A stretch of 64,000 bases of DNA from Cladorhizidae sp. MBARI D1340-BT2 (Eukaryota; Porifera; Demospongiae; Poecilosclerida; Cladorhizidae): NCBI GenBank assembly GCA_028752905.1, contig JAQNBH010000013.1:23325477-23389476 (forward strand), given 5' to 3'. The notes beneath the pieces were generated by a model. It was given only the letters and a program-made list of their open reading frames with translations. It was not told where the DNA came from and did no database searches. Shown here piece by piece: positions 1 to 11,700 of the stretch. Position numbers and translations under genes: made by a program. Positions within the stretch are counted from its first letter, which is position 1. Each line of letters begins with the position of its first letter.

Positions 1-110
1 ATAATATTCTGCACACTTCACTGTAATGGACTTGATATGATTCGAATGATAGGTTTCATTATGTGTTCTCTATCTTGATATTTGCCCTAATTTGGTCTAT
101 ATGTTTCTCA

Positions 111-125
111 TTTTCCCCCCAAAAA
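111..125. repeat. T-C-A homopolymer junction of constant 15-base length
   Basis: The run is T4-C6-A5 in most units. Other states are T3-C7-A5 (units 18241, 21888, 28272, 30096, 32358, 36882, 37794), T3-C8-A4 (29184, 31008, 33270, 34182, 61791), T4-C7-A4 (40059), T4-C5-A6 (35532, 56325, 59967), T3-C6-A6 (58143) and a C-A-C5 form (54507). In every one of these the total stays 15, so the borders move while the length does not. Confidence 0.85.
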
Positions 126-330
126 TCTTGTTATTTTGCCGTAAAGCTCATAACTTTTCTACACTTTACCCAAAAAAGATAATTTTTATATCATCGGATA
201 GCCCTTCTAATTATCTGTCTTTTGTACGTGCCAAAATTTTGAGTACTCTAAGTATTAGCAAGTTATGGTGATTTGAAGTGGTAAGGTTTGCGATCTTTCC
301 TGGCGTTTTCCAGTTGCCAAAGCGGTGGCC

Positions 331-460
331 TGCCAGTGAAAAACCACTACATTTATTGATAATCTGTTGACATGTTGCAGATAAGGGCCTTCTCTATCAG
401 TTGACAAAATCTGGGACTTTGGTCTTGTTAATTAGGGCAGTTATGAATTGTACTCTTACT
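331..460. other. Near-invariant block of the monomer
   Basis: Reading all 65 copies of this stretch, I found only three changes: CACTAAATTT in the unit at 2737, GGGAAGTTATG in the unit at 39147 and TTAAGGCAG in the unit at 60879. Offsets 94-270, by contrast, differ between most units. The block contains two GTTGACA words 34 bp apart (366 and 400) and AATAAA on the minus strand (352-357). The contrast suggests either selection on this part or conversion tracts centred here. It is a count by eye. Confidence 0.6.
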
Positions 461-464
461 TGAT

Positions 465-479
465 GCTAAACATGTTAGC
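465..479. other. Dyad GCTAA-N5-TTAGC, first of three per unit
   Basis: GCTAA at 465-469 and TTAGC at 475-479 are reverse complements around ACATG. The same dyad opens sub-repeat 2 (638-652). In sub-repeat 3 (807-821) the centre is ATAGG here and ACAGG in most units. It is thus repeated about every 170 bp within a unit and more than 190 times in the window. A short dyad at this spacing could be a protein-binding site, but that is inference, and an AT-rich repeat can carry such a dyad by chance. Confidence 0.6.
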
Positions 480-991
480 TTCGTAGATTATCCACACTTC
501 ACTGAATAGACTTGATGTATAGCTATTAAGATAGGACTCTCTAAGTGCTCTCTCTTGATACCAAACATCCATATATTCTGCACACTTCACTGTAATGGAC
601 TTGCAAGATAGGTATCTCTCAGTGTTCTCTATCTTGAGCTAAACATGTTAGCTTCATAGATTCTCCACACTTCACTGAATAGACTTGATATAATTATAGC
701 TCTAAAGGTAGGCCTCTCCCTGTTCTCTCTCTTGATACCAAACATCCGTATATTCTGCATACATAGAATCACAAGATAGGTTTCTCTATGTGTTCTCTAT
801 CTAGATGCTAAATAGGTTAGCTTCATAGATTCTCCACACTTCACTGTATAAACTTGATATATAGCTATTAAGATAGGTCTCTCCCTGTGCTCTCTGTTGA
901 TATCAAACATCCATAATATTCTGCACACTTCACTGTAATGGACTTGATATGATTCGAATGATAGGTTTCATTATGTGTTCTCTATCTTGAT
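465..991. repeat. Three internal sub-repeats of about 170-180 bp
   Basis: Offsets 465-637 (173 bp), 638-806 (169 bp) and 807-912 plus 1-79 of the next unit (185 bp) are diverged copies of one sequence. Each opens with GCTAAAC(A/G)(T/G)GTTAGCTTC or a close variant, passes through CCACACTTCACTG, a TTGATA...CAAACATCC block and a TATTCTGCA block, and ends in GTTCTCTATCT. Each is itself two similar halves: the CACACTTCACT motif recurs at 493, 581, 666, 835 and 924, with a decayed copy near 758. That gives six half-repeats averaging about 86 bp. The 912-bp unit is thus a product of two older rounds of duplication. Confidence 0.85.
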
Positions 992-2736
992 ATTTGCCCT
1001 AATTTGGTCGATATGTTTCTCATTTTCCCCCCAAAAATCTTGTTATTTTGCCGTAAAGCTCATAACTTTTCTACACTTTACCCCAAAAAGATAATTTTTA
1101 TATCACCGGATAGCTCTTCTAATTATCTGTCTTTTGTACGTGCCAAAATTTTGAGTACTCTAAGTATTAGCAAGTTATGGTGATTTGAAGTGGTAAGGTT
1201 TGCGATCTTTCCTGGCGTTTTCCAGTTGCCAAAGCGGTGGCCTGCCAGTGAAAAACCACTACATTTATTGATAATCTGTTGACATGTTGCAGATAAGGGC
1301 CTTCTCTATCAGTTGACAAAATCTGGGACTTTGGTCTTGTTAATTAGGGCAGTTATGAATTGTACTCTTACTTGATGCTAAACATGTTAGCTTCGTAGAT
1401 TATCCACACTTCACTGAATAGACTTGATGTATAGCTATTAAGATAGGACTCTCTAAGTGCTCTCTCTTGATACCAAACATCCATATATTCTGCACACTTC
1501 ACTGTAATGGACTTGCAAGATAGGTATCTCTCAGTGTTCTCTATCTTGAGCTAAACATGTTAGCTTCATAGATTCTCCACACTTCACTGAATAGACTTGA
1601 TATAATTATAGCTCTAAAGGTAGGCCTCTCTCTGTTCTCTCTCTTGATACCAAACATCCGTATATTCTGCATACATAGCATCACAAGATAGGTTTCTCTA
1701 TGTGTTCTCTATCTTGATGCTAAACAGGTTAGCTTCATAGATTCTCCACACTTCACTGTATAAACTTGATATATAGCTATTAAGATAGGTCTCTCCCTGT
1801 GCTCTCTGTTGATATCAAACATCCATAATATTCTGCACACTTCACTGTAATGGACTTGATATGATTCGAATGATAGGTTTCATTATGTGTTCTCTATCTT
1901 GATATTTGCCCTAATTTGGTCGATATGTTTCTCATTTTCCCCCCAAAAATCTTGTTATTTTGCCGTAAAGCTCATAACTTTTCTACACTTTACCCCAAAA
2001 AGATAATTTTTATATCACCGGATAGCTCTTCTAATTATCTGTCTTTTGTACGTGCCAAAATTTTGAGTACTCTAAGTATTAGCAAGTTATGGTGATTTGA
2101 AGTGGTAAGGTTTGCGATCTTTCCTGGCGTTTTCCAGTTGCCAAAGCGGTGGCCTGCCAGTGAAAAACCACTACATTTATTGATAATCTGTTGACATGTT
2201 GCAGATAAGGGCCTTCTCTATCAGTTGACAAAATCTGGGACTTTGGTCTTGTTAATTAGGGCAGTTATGAATTGTACTCTTACTTGATGCTAAACATGTT
2301 AGCTTCGTAGATTATCCACACTTCACTGAATAGACTTGATGTATAGCTATTAAGATAGGACTCTCTAAGTGCTCTCTCTTGATACCAAACATCCATATAT
2401 TCTGCACACTTCACTGTAATGGACTTGCAAGATAGGTATCTCTCAGTGTTCTCTATCTTGAGCTAAACATGTTAGCTTCATAGATTCTCCACACTTCACT
2501 GAATAGACTTGATATAATTATAGCTCTAAAGGTAGGCCTCTCTCTGTTCTCTCTCTTGATACCAAACATCCGTATATTCTGCATACATAGCATCACAAGA
2601 TAGGTTTCTCTATGTGTTCTCTATCTTGATGCTAAACAGGTTAGCTTCATAGATTCTCCACACTTCACTGTATAAACTTGATATATAGCTATTAAGATAG
2701 GTCTCTCCCTGTGCTCTCTGTTGATATCAAACATCC
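913..2736. repeat. Adjacent twin units 913 and 1825
   Basis: The two units look identical and share variants rare elsewhere: GGTCGATATG, TTTACCCCAAAAAG, GATAGCTCTTC, GCCTCTCTCTG, CATAGCATC and CTATCTTGATG. CATAGCATC occurs nowhere else in the window. This is the signature of a recent one-unit duplication by unequal exchange. Confidence 0.85.
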
Positions 2737-5700
2737 ATAATATTCTGCACACTTCACTGTAATGGACTTGATATGATTCGAATGATAGGTTTCATTATGT
2801 GTTCTCTATCTTGATATTTGCCCTAATTTGGTCTATATGTTTCTCATTTTCCCCCCAAAAATCTTGTTATTTTGCCGTAAAGCTCATAACTTTTCTACAC
2901 TTTACCCAAAAAAGATAATTTTTATATCATCGGATAGCCCTTCTAATTATCTGTCTTTTGTACGTGCCAAAATTTTGAGTACTCTAAGTATTTGCAAGTT
3001 ATGGTGATTTGAAGTGGTAAGGTTTGCGATCTTTCCTGGCGTTTTCCAGTTGCCAAAGCGGTGGCCTGCCAGTGAAAAACCACTAAATTTATTGATAATC
3101 TGTTGACATGTTGCAGATAAGGGCCTTCTCTATCAGTTGACAAAATCTGGGACTTTGGTCTTGTTAATTAGGGCAGTTATGAATTGTACTCTTACTTGAT
3201 GCTAAACATGTTAGCTTCGTAGATTATCCACACTTCACTGAATAGACTTGATGTATAGCTATTAAGATAGGACTCTCTAAGTGCTCTCTCTTGATACCAA
3301 ACATCCATATATTCTGCACACTTCACTGTAATGGACTTGCAAGATAGGTATCTCTCAGTGTTCTCTATCTTGAGCTAAACATGTTAGCTTCATAGATTCT
3401 CCACACTTCACTGAATAGACTTGATATAATTATAGCTCTAAAGGTAGGCCTCTCCCTGTTCTCTCTCTTGATACCAAACATCCGTATATTCTGCATACAT
3501 AGAATCACAAGATAGGTTTCTCTATGTGTTCTCTATCTAGATGCTAAACAGGTTAGCTTCATAGATTCTCCACACTTCACTGTATAAACTTGATATATAG
3601 CTATTAAGATAGGTCTCTCCCTGTGCTCTCTGTTGATATCAAACATCCATAATATTCTGCACACTTCACTGTAATGGACTTGATATGATTCGAATGATAG
3701 GTTTCATTATGTGTTCTCTATCTTGATATTTGCCCTAATTTGGTCGATATGTTTCTCATTTTCCCCCCAAAAATCTTGTTATTTTGCCGTAAAGCTAATA
3801 ACTTTTCTACACTTTACCCAAAAAAGATAATTTTTATATCACCGGATAGCCCTTCTAATTATCTGTCTTTTGTACGTGCCAAAATTTTGAGTACTCTAAG
3901 TATTAGCAAGTTATGGTGATTTGAAGTGGTAAGGTTTGCGATCTTTCCTGGCGTTTTCCAGTTGCCAAAGCGGTGGCCTGCCAGTGAAAAACCACTACAT
4001 TTATTGATAATCTGTTGACATGTTGCAGATAAGGGCCTTCTCTATCAGTTGACAAAATCTGGGACTTTGGTCTTGTTAATTAGGGCAGTTATGAATTGTA
4101 CTCTTACTTGATGCTAAACATGTTAGCTTCGTAGATTATCCACACTTCACTGAATAGACTTGATGTATAGCTATTAAGATAGGACTCTCTAAGTGCTCTC
4201 TCTTGATACCAAACATCCATATATTCTGCACACTTCACTGTAATGGACTTGCAAGATAGGTATCTCTCAGTGTTCTCTATCTTGAGCTAAACATGTTAGC
4301 TTCATAGATTCTCCACACTTCACTGAATAGACTTGATATAATTATAGCTCTAAAGGTAGGCCTCTCCCTGTTCTCTCTCTTGATACCAAACATCCGTATA
4401 TTCTGCATACATAGAATCACAAGATAGGTTTCTCTATGTGTTCTCTATCTAGATGCTAAACAGGTTAGCTTCATAGATTCTCCACACTTCACTGTATAAA
4501 CTTGATATATAGCTATTAAGATAGGTCTCTCCCTGTGCTCTCTGTTGATATCAAACATCCATAATATTCTGCACACTTCACTGTAATGGACTTGATATGA
4601 TTCGAATGATAGGTTTCATTATGTGTTCTCTATCTTGATATTTGCCCTAATTTGGTCTATATGTTTCTCATTTTCCCCCCAAAAATCTTGTTATTTTGCC
4701 GTAAAGCTCATAACTTTTCTACACTTTACCCAAAAAAGATAATTTTTATATCACCGGATAGCCCTTCTAATTATCTGTCTTTTGTACGTGCCAACATTTT
4801 GAGTACTCTAAGTATTAGCAAGTTATGGTGATTTGAAGTGGTAAGGTTTGCGATCTTTCCTGGCGTTTTCCAGTTGCCAAAGCGGTGGCCTGCCAGTGAA
4901 AAACCACTACATTTATTGATAATCTGTTGACATGTTGCAGATAAGGGCCTTCTCTATCAGTTGACAAAATCTGGGACTTTGGTCTTGTTAATTAGGGCAG
5001 TTATGAATTGTACTCTTACTTGATGCTAAACATGTTAGCTTCGTAGATTATCCACACTTCACTGAATAGACTTGATGTATAGCTATTAAGATAGGACTCT
5101 CTAAGTGCTCTCTCTTGATACCAAACATCCATATATTCTGCACACTTCACTGTAATGGACTTGCAAGATAGGTATCTCTCAGTGTTCTCTATCTTGAGCT
5201 AAACATGTTAGCTTCATAGATTCTCCACACTTCACTGAATAGACTTGATATAATTATAGCTCTAAAGGTAGGCCTCTCCCTGTTCTCTCTCTTGATACCA
5301 AACATCCGTATATTCTGCATACATAGAATCACAAGATAGGTTTCTCTATGTGTTCTCTATCTAGATGCTAAACAGGTTAGCTTCATAGATTCTCCACACT
5401 TCACTGTATAAACTTGATATATAGCTATTAAGATAGGTCTCTCCCTGTGCTCTCTGTTGATATCAAACATCCATAATATTCTGCACACTTCACTGTAATG
5501 GACTTGATATGATTCGAATGATAGGTTTCATTATGTGTTCTCTATCTTGATATTTGCCCTAATTTGGTCTATATGTTTCTAATTTTCCCCCCAAAAATCT
5601 TGTTATTTTGCCGTAAAGCTCATAACTTTTCTACACTTTACCCAAAAAAGATAATTTTTATATCACCGGATAGCCCTTCTAATTATCTGTCTTTTGTACG

Positions 5701-8700
5701 TGCCAAAATTTTGAGTACTCTAAGTATTAGCAAGTTATGGTGATTTGAAGTGGTAAGGTTTGCGATCTTTCCTGGCGTTTTCCAATTGCCAAAGCGGTGG
5801 CCTGCCAGTGAAAAACCACTACATTTATTGATAATCTGTTGACATGTTGCAGATAAGGGCCTTCTCTATCAGTTGACAAAATCTGGGACTTTGGTCTTGT
5901 TAATTAGGGCAGTTATGAATTGTACTCTTACTTGATGCTAAACATGTTAGCTTCGTAGATTATCCACACTTCACTGAATAGACTTGATGTATAGCTATTA
6001 AGATAGGACTCTCTAAGTGCTCTCTCTTGATACCAAACATCCATATATTCTGCACACTTCACTGTAATGGACTTGCAAGATAGGTATCTCTCAGTGTTCT
6101 CTATCTTGAGCTAAACATGTTAGCTTCATAGATTCTCCACACTTCACTGAATAGACTTGATATAATTATAGCTCTAAAGGTAGGCCTCTCCCTGTTCTCT
6201 CTCTTGATACCAAACATCCGTATATTCTGCATACATAGAATCACAAGATAGGTTTCTCTATGTGTTCTCTATCTAGATGCTAAACAGGTTAGCTTCATAG
6301 ATTCTCCACACTTCACTGTATAAACTTGATATATAGCTATTAAGATAGGTCTCTCCCTGTGCTCTCTGTTGATATCAAACATCCATAATATTCTGCACAC
6401 TTCACTGTAATGGACTTGATATGATTCGAATGATAGGTTTCATTATGTGTTCTCTATCTTGATATTTGCCCTAATTTGGTCTATATGTTTCTAATTTTCC
6501 CCCCAAAAATCTTGTTATTTTGCCGTAAAGCTCATAACTTTTCTACACTTTACCCAAAAAAGATAATTTTTATATCACCGGATAGCCCTTCTAATTATCT
6601 GTCTTTTGTACGTGCCAAAATTTTGAGTACTCTAAGTATTAGCAAGTTATGGTGATTTGAAGTGGTAAGGTTTGCGATCTTTCCTGGCGTTTTCCAGTTG
6701 CCAAAGCGGTGGCCTGCCAGTGAAAAACCACTACATTTATTGATAATCTGTTGACATGTTGCAGATAAGGGCCTTCTCTATCAGTTGACAAAATCTGGGA
6801 CTTTGGTCTTGTTAATTAGGGCAGTTATGAATTGTACTCTTACTTGATGCTAAACATGTTAGCTTCGTAGATTATCCACACTTCACTGAATAGACTTGAT
6901 GTATAGCTATTAAGATAGGACTCTCTAAGTGCTCTCTCTTGATACCAAACATCCATATATTCTGCACACTTCACTGTAATGGACTTGCAAGATAGGTATC
7001 TCTCAGTGTTCTCTATCTTGAGCTAAACATGTTAGCTTCATAGATTCTCCACACTTCACTGAATAGACTTGATATAATTATAGCTCTAAAGGTAGGCCTC
7101 TCCCTGTTCTCTCTCTTGATACCAAACATCCGTATATTCTGCATACATAGAATCACAAGATAGGTTTCTCTATGTGTTCTCTATCTAGATGCTAAACAGG
7201 TTAGCTTCATAGATTCTCCACACTTCACTGTATAAACTTGATATATAGCTATTAAGATAGGTCTCTCCCTGTGCTCTCTGTTGATATCAAACATCCATAA
7301 TATTCTGCACACTTCACTGTAATGGACTTGATATGATTCGAATGATAGGTTTCATTATGTGTTCTCTATCTTGATATTTGCCCTAATTTGGTCTATATGT
7401 TTCTCATTTTCCCCCCAAAAATCTTGTTATTTTGCCGTAAAGCTCATAACTTTTCTACACTTTACCCAAAAAAGATAATTTTTATATCACCGGATAGCCC
7501 TTCTAATTATCTGTCTTTTGTACGTGCCAAAATTTTGAGTACTCTAAGTATTAGCAAGTTATGGTGATTTGAAGTGGTAAGGTTTGCGATCTTTCCTGGC
7601 GTTTTCCAGTTGCCAAAGCGGTGGCCTGCCAGTGAAAAACCACTACATTTATTGATAATCTGTTGACATGTTGCAGATAAGGGCCTTCTCTATCAGTTGA
7701 CAAAATCTGGGACTTTGGTCTTGTTAATTAGGGCAGTTATGAATTGTACTCTTACTTGATGCTAAACATGTTAGCTTCGTAGATTATCCACACTTCACTG
7801 AATAGACTTGATGTATAGCTATTAAGATAGGACTCTCTAAGTGCTCTCTCTTGATACCAAACATCCATATATTCTGCACACTTCACTGTAATGGACTTGC
7901 AAGATAGGTATCTCTCAGTGTTCTCTATCTTGAGCTAAACATGTTAGCTTCATAGATTCTCCACACTTCACTGAATAGACTTGATATAATTATAGCTCTA
8001 AAGGTAGGCCTCTCCCTGTTCTCTCTCTTGATACCAAACATCCGTATATTCTGCATACATAGAATCACAAGATAGGTTTCTCTATGTGTTCTCTATCTAG
8101 ATGCTAAACAGGTTAGCTTCATAGATTCTCCACACTTCACTGTATAAACTTGATATATAGCTATTAAGATAGGTCTCTCCCTGTGCTCTCTGTTGATATC
8201 AAACATCCATAATATTCTGCACACTTCACTGTAATGGACTTGATATGATTCGAATGATAGGTTTCATTATGTGTTCTCTATCTTGATATTTGCCCTAATT
8301 TGGTCGATATGTTTCTCATTTTCCCCCCAAAAATCTTGTTATTTTGCCGTAAAGCTCATAACTTTTCTACACTTTACCCAAAAAAGATAATTTTTATATC
8401 ACCGGATAGCCCTTCTAATTATCTGTCTTTTGTACGTGCCAAAATTTTGAGTACTCTAAGTATTAGCAAGTTATGGTGATTTGAAGTGGTAAGGTTTGCG
8501 ATCTTTCCTGGCGTTTTCCAGTTGCCAAAGCGGTGGCCTGCCAGTGAAAAACCACTACATTTATTGATAATCTGTTGACATGTTGCAGATAAGGGCCTTC
8601 TCTATCAGTTGACAAAATCTGGGACTTTGGTCTTGTTAATTAGGGCAGTTATGAATTGTACTCTTACTTGATGCTAAACATGTTAGCTTCGTAGATTATC

Positions 8701-11700
8701 CACACTTCACTGAATAGACTTGATGTATAGCTATTAAGATAGGACTCTCTAAGTGCTCTCTCTTGATACCAAACATCCATATATTCTGCACACTTCACTG
8801 TAATGGACTTGCAAGATAGGTATCTCTCAGTGTTCTCTATCTTGAGCTAAACATGTTAGCTTCATAGATTCTCCACACTTCACTGAATAGACTTGATATA
8901 ATTATAGCTCTAAAGGTAGGCCTCTCCCTGTTCTCTCTCTTGATACCAAACATCCGTATATTCTGCATACATAGAATCACAAGATAGGTTTCTCTATGTG
9001 TTCTCTATCTAGATGCTAAACAGGTTAGCTTCATAGATTCTCCACACTTCACTGTATAAACTTGATATATAGCTATTAAGATAGGTCTCTCCCTGTGCTC
9101 TCTGTTGATATCAAACATCCATAATATTCTGCACACTTCACTGTAATGGACTTGATATGATTCGAATGATAGGTTTCATTATGTGTTCTCTATCTTGATA
9201 TTTGCCCTAATTTGGTCTATATGTTTCTAATTTTCCCCCCAAAAATCTTGTTATTTTGCCGTAAAGCTCATAACTTTTCTACACTTTACCCAAAAAAGAT
9301 AATTTTTATATCACCGGATAGCCCTTCTAATTATCTGTCTTTTGTACGTGCCAAAATTTTGAGTACTCTAAGTATTAGCAAGTTATGGTGATTTGAAGTG
9401 GTAAGGTTTGCGATCTTTCCTGGCGTTTTCCAGTTGCCAAAGCGGTGGCCTGCCAGTGAAAAACCACTACATTTATTGATAATCTGTTGACATGTTGCAG
9501 ATAAGGGCCTTCTCTATCAGTTGACAAAATCTGGGACTTTGGTCTTGTTAATTAGGGCAGTTATGAATTGTACTCTTACTTGATGCTAAACATGTTAGCT
9601 TCGTAGATTATCCACACTTCACTGAATAGACTTGATGTATAGCTATTAAGATAGGACTCTCTAAGTGCTCTCTCTTGATACCAAACATCCATATATTCTG
9701 CACACTTCACTGTAATGGACTTGCAAGATAGGTATCTCTCAGTGTTCTCTATCTTGAGCTAAACATGTTAGCTTCATAGATTCTCCACACTTCACTGAAT
9801 AGACTTGATATAATTATAGCTCTAAAGGTAGGCCTCTCCCTGTTCTCTCTCTTGATACCAAACATCCGTATATTCTGCATACATAGAATCACAAGATAGG
9901 TTTCTCTATGTGTTCTCTATCTAGATGCTAAACAGGTTAGCTTCATAGATTCTCCACACTTCACTGTATAAACTTGATATATAGCTATTAAGATAGGTCT
10001 CTCCCTGTGCTCTCTGTTGATATCAAACATCCATAATATTCTGCACACTTCACTGTAATGGACTTGATATGATTCGAATGATAGGTTTCATTATGTGTTC
10101 TCTATCTTGATATTTGCCCTAATTTGGTCTATATGTTTCTCATTTTCCCCCCAAAAATCTTGTTATTTTGCCGTAAAGCTCATAACTTTTCTACACTTTA
10201 CCCAAAAAAGATAATTTTTATATCACCGGATAGCCCTTCTAATTATCTGTCTTTTGTACGTGCCAAAATTTTGAGTACTCTAAGTATTAGCAAGTTATGG
10301 TGATTTGAAGTGGTAAGGTTTGCGATCTTTCCTGGCGTTTTCCAGTTGCCAAAGCGGTGGCCTGCCAGTGAAAAACCACTACATTTATTGATAATCTGTT
10401 GACATGTTGCAGATAAGGGCCTTCTCTATCAGTTGACAAAATCTGGGACTTTGGTCTTGTTAATTAGGGCAGTTATGAATTGTACTCTTACTTGATGCTA
10501 AACATGTTAGCTTCGTAGATTATCCACACTTCACTGAATAGACTTGATGTATAGCTATTAAGATAGGACTCTCTAAGTGCTCTCTCTTGATACCAAACAT
10601 CCATATATTCTGCACACTTCACTGTAATGGACTTGCAAGATAGGTATCTCTCAGTGTTCTCTATCTTGAGCTAAACATGTTAGCTTCATAGATTCTCCAC
10701 ACTTCACTGAATAGACTTGATATAATTATAGCTCTAAAGGTAGGCCTCTCCCTGTTCTCTCTCTTGATACCAAACATCCGTATATTCTGCATACATAGAA
10801 TCACAAGATAGGTTTCTCTATGTGTTCTCTATCTAGATGCTAAACAGGTTAGCTTCATAGATTCTCCACACTTCACTGTATAAACTTGATATATAGCTAT
10901 TAAGATAGGTCTCTCCCTGTGCTCTCTGTTGATATCAAACATCCATAATATTCTGCACACTTCACTGTAATGGACTTGATATGATTCGAATGATAGGTTT
11001 CATTATGTGTTCTCTATCTTGATATTTGCCCTAATTTGGTCGATATGTTTCTCATTTTCCCCCCAAAAATCTTGTTATTTTGCCGTAAAGCTCATAACTT
11101 TTCTACACTTTACCCAAAAAAGATAATTTTTATATCACCGGATAGCCCTTCTAATTATCTGTCTTTTGTACGTGCCAAAATTTTGAGTACTCTAAGTATT
11201 AGCAAGTTATGGTGATTTGAAGTGGTAAGGTTTGCGATCTTTCCTGGCGTTTTCCAGTTGCCAAAGCGGTGGCCTGCCAGTGAAAAACCACTACATTTAT
11301 TGATAATCTGTTGACATGTTGCAGATAAGGGCCTTCTCTATCAGTTGACAAAATCTGGGACTTTGGTCTTGTTAATTAGGGCAGTTATGAATTGTACTCT
11401 TACTTGATGCTAAACATGTTAGCTTCGTAGATTATCCACACTTCACTGAATAGACTTGATGTATAGCTATTAAGATAGGACTCTCTAAGTGCTCTCTCTT
11501 GATACCAAACATCCATATATTCTGCACACTTCACTGTAATGGACTTGCAAGATAGGTATCTCTCAGTGTTCTCTATCTTGAGCTAAACATGTTAGCTTCA
11601 TAGATTCTCCACACTTCACTGAATAGACTTGATATAATTATAGCTCTAAAGGTAGGCCTCTCCCTGTTCTCTCTCTTGATACCAAACATCCGTATATTCT

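Larger units (their letters stand above)
80..464. repeat. Single-copy segment of the monomer (offsets 80-464)
   Basis: These 385 bases have no visible partner elsewhere in the unit, unlike the rest of the monomer. By eye they split in two. Offsets about 94-270 hold most of the substitutions that distinguish units. Offsets about 331-460 are almost invariant across the array. The segment has stops in all frames on both strands in the common form. It may be an unrelated sequence that became joined to the three sub-repeats before amplification, but its origin is not recognised. Confidence 0.8.
1..912 (+). repeat. Reference monomer (unit 1)
   Basis: This is the first complete copy and is used here for offsets. 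The phase is arbitrary: any rotation is equally valid. Order: 1-79, the end of the third sub-repeat; 80-464, a single-copy segment with a T4-C6-A5 run at 111-125; 465-637, sub-repeat 1; 638-806, sub-repeat 2; 807-912, the start of sub-repeat 3, which runs on into the next unit. CpG dinucleotides are few, at about nine positions. Unit 1 has two less common alleles, ATCATCGG (about 190-197) and AAATAGGTTAG (810-820), both of which recur near the right edge of the window. Confidence 0.95.
1..4560. repeat. Left-edge block echoed at the right edge of the window
   Basis: Units 1, 913, 1825, 2737 and 3649 carry, in order, the rare variants listed for 58143-63614. The left block has one extra unit of the 913 type, and the right block has an extra copy of the 2737-3649 pair (61791-63614). 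Start-to-start distance is about 58 kb. Confidence 0.75.

Noticed and set aside
39..49. GATTCGAATGA as a polymerase III B box (tRNA or SINE origin)
   Set aside because: The core TTCGAAT fits but the closing CC is absent and no A box lies at a suitable distance upstream.
42..55. CENP-B box
   Set aside because: TTCG followed by A at the right spacing occurs in ATTCGAATGATAGG, but the CGGG end is missing; CTTCGTAGATTATCC near 479 fails too.
301..350. Hairpin from CTGGC...GCCAG and AGTG...CACT arms near offsets 300-350
   Set aside because: The arms are only 4-5 bp with long or unpaired loops, so they are not distinguishable from chance.
352..357. Minus-strand AATAAA as polyadenylation signal
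   Set aside because: It occurs once in every unit, but there is no gene for it to end; a chance hexamer in AT-rich DNA is enough.
367..390. TTGACA as a bacterial -35 element
   Set aside because: No -10 element stands at 16-18 bp, and the context is a eukaryotic-type satellite with no gene downstream.
431..437. TTAGGG as telomeric repeat
   Set aside because: It is a single hexamer per unit, not tandem.
1..912. LTR or transposon remnant as source of the unit
   Set aside because: There are no terminal inverted repeats, target-site duplications, primer-binding site or polypurine tract that I can see, and no coding remnant. An origin of the 385-bp segment from a mobile element cannot be excluded without a database search.
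2943..3143. Minus-strand open frame of 66 codons
   Set aside because: It lies in the single-copy segment of unit 2737 and exists because TTAGCAAG is TTTGCAAG here, which turns a minus-strand TAA into AAA. Other units keep the stop. No homology, and it is not conserved.
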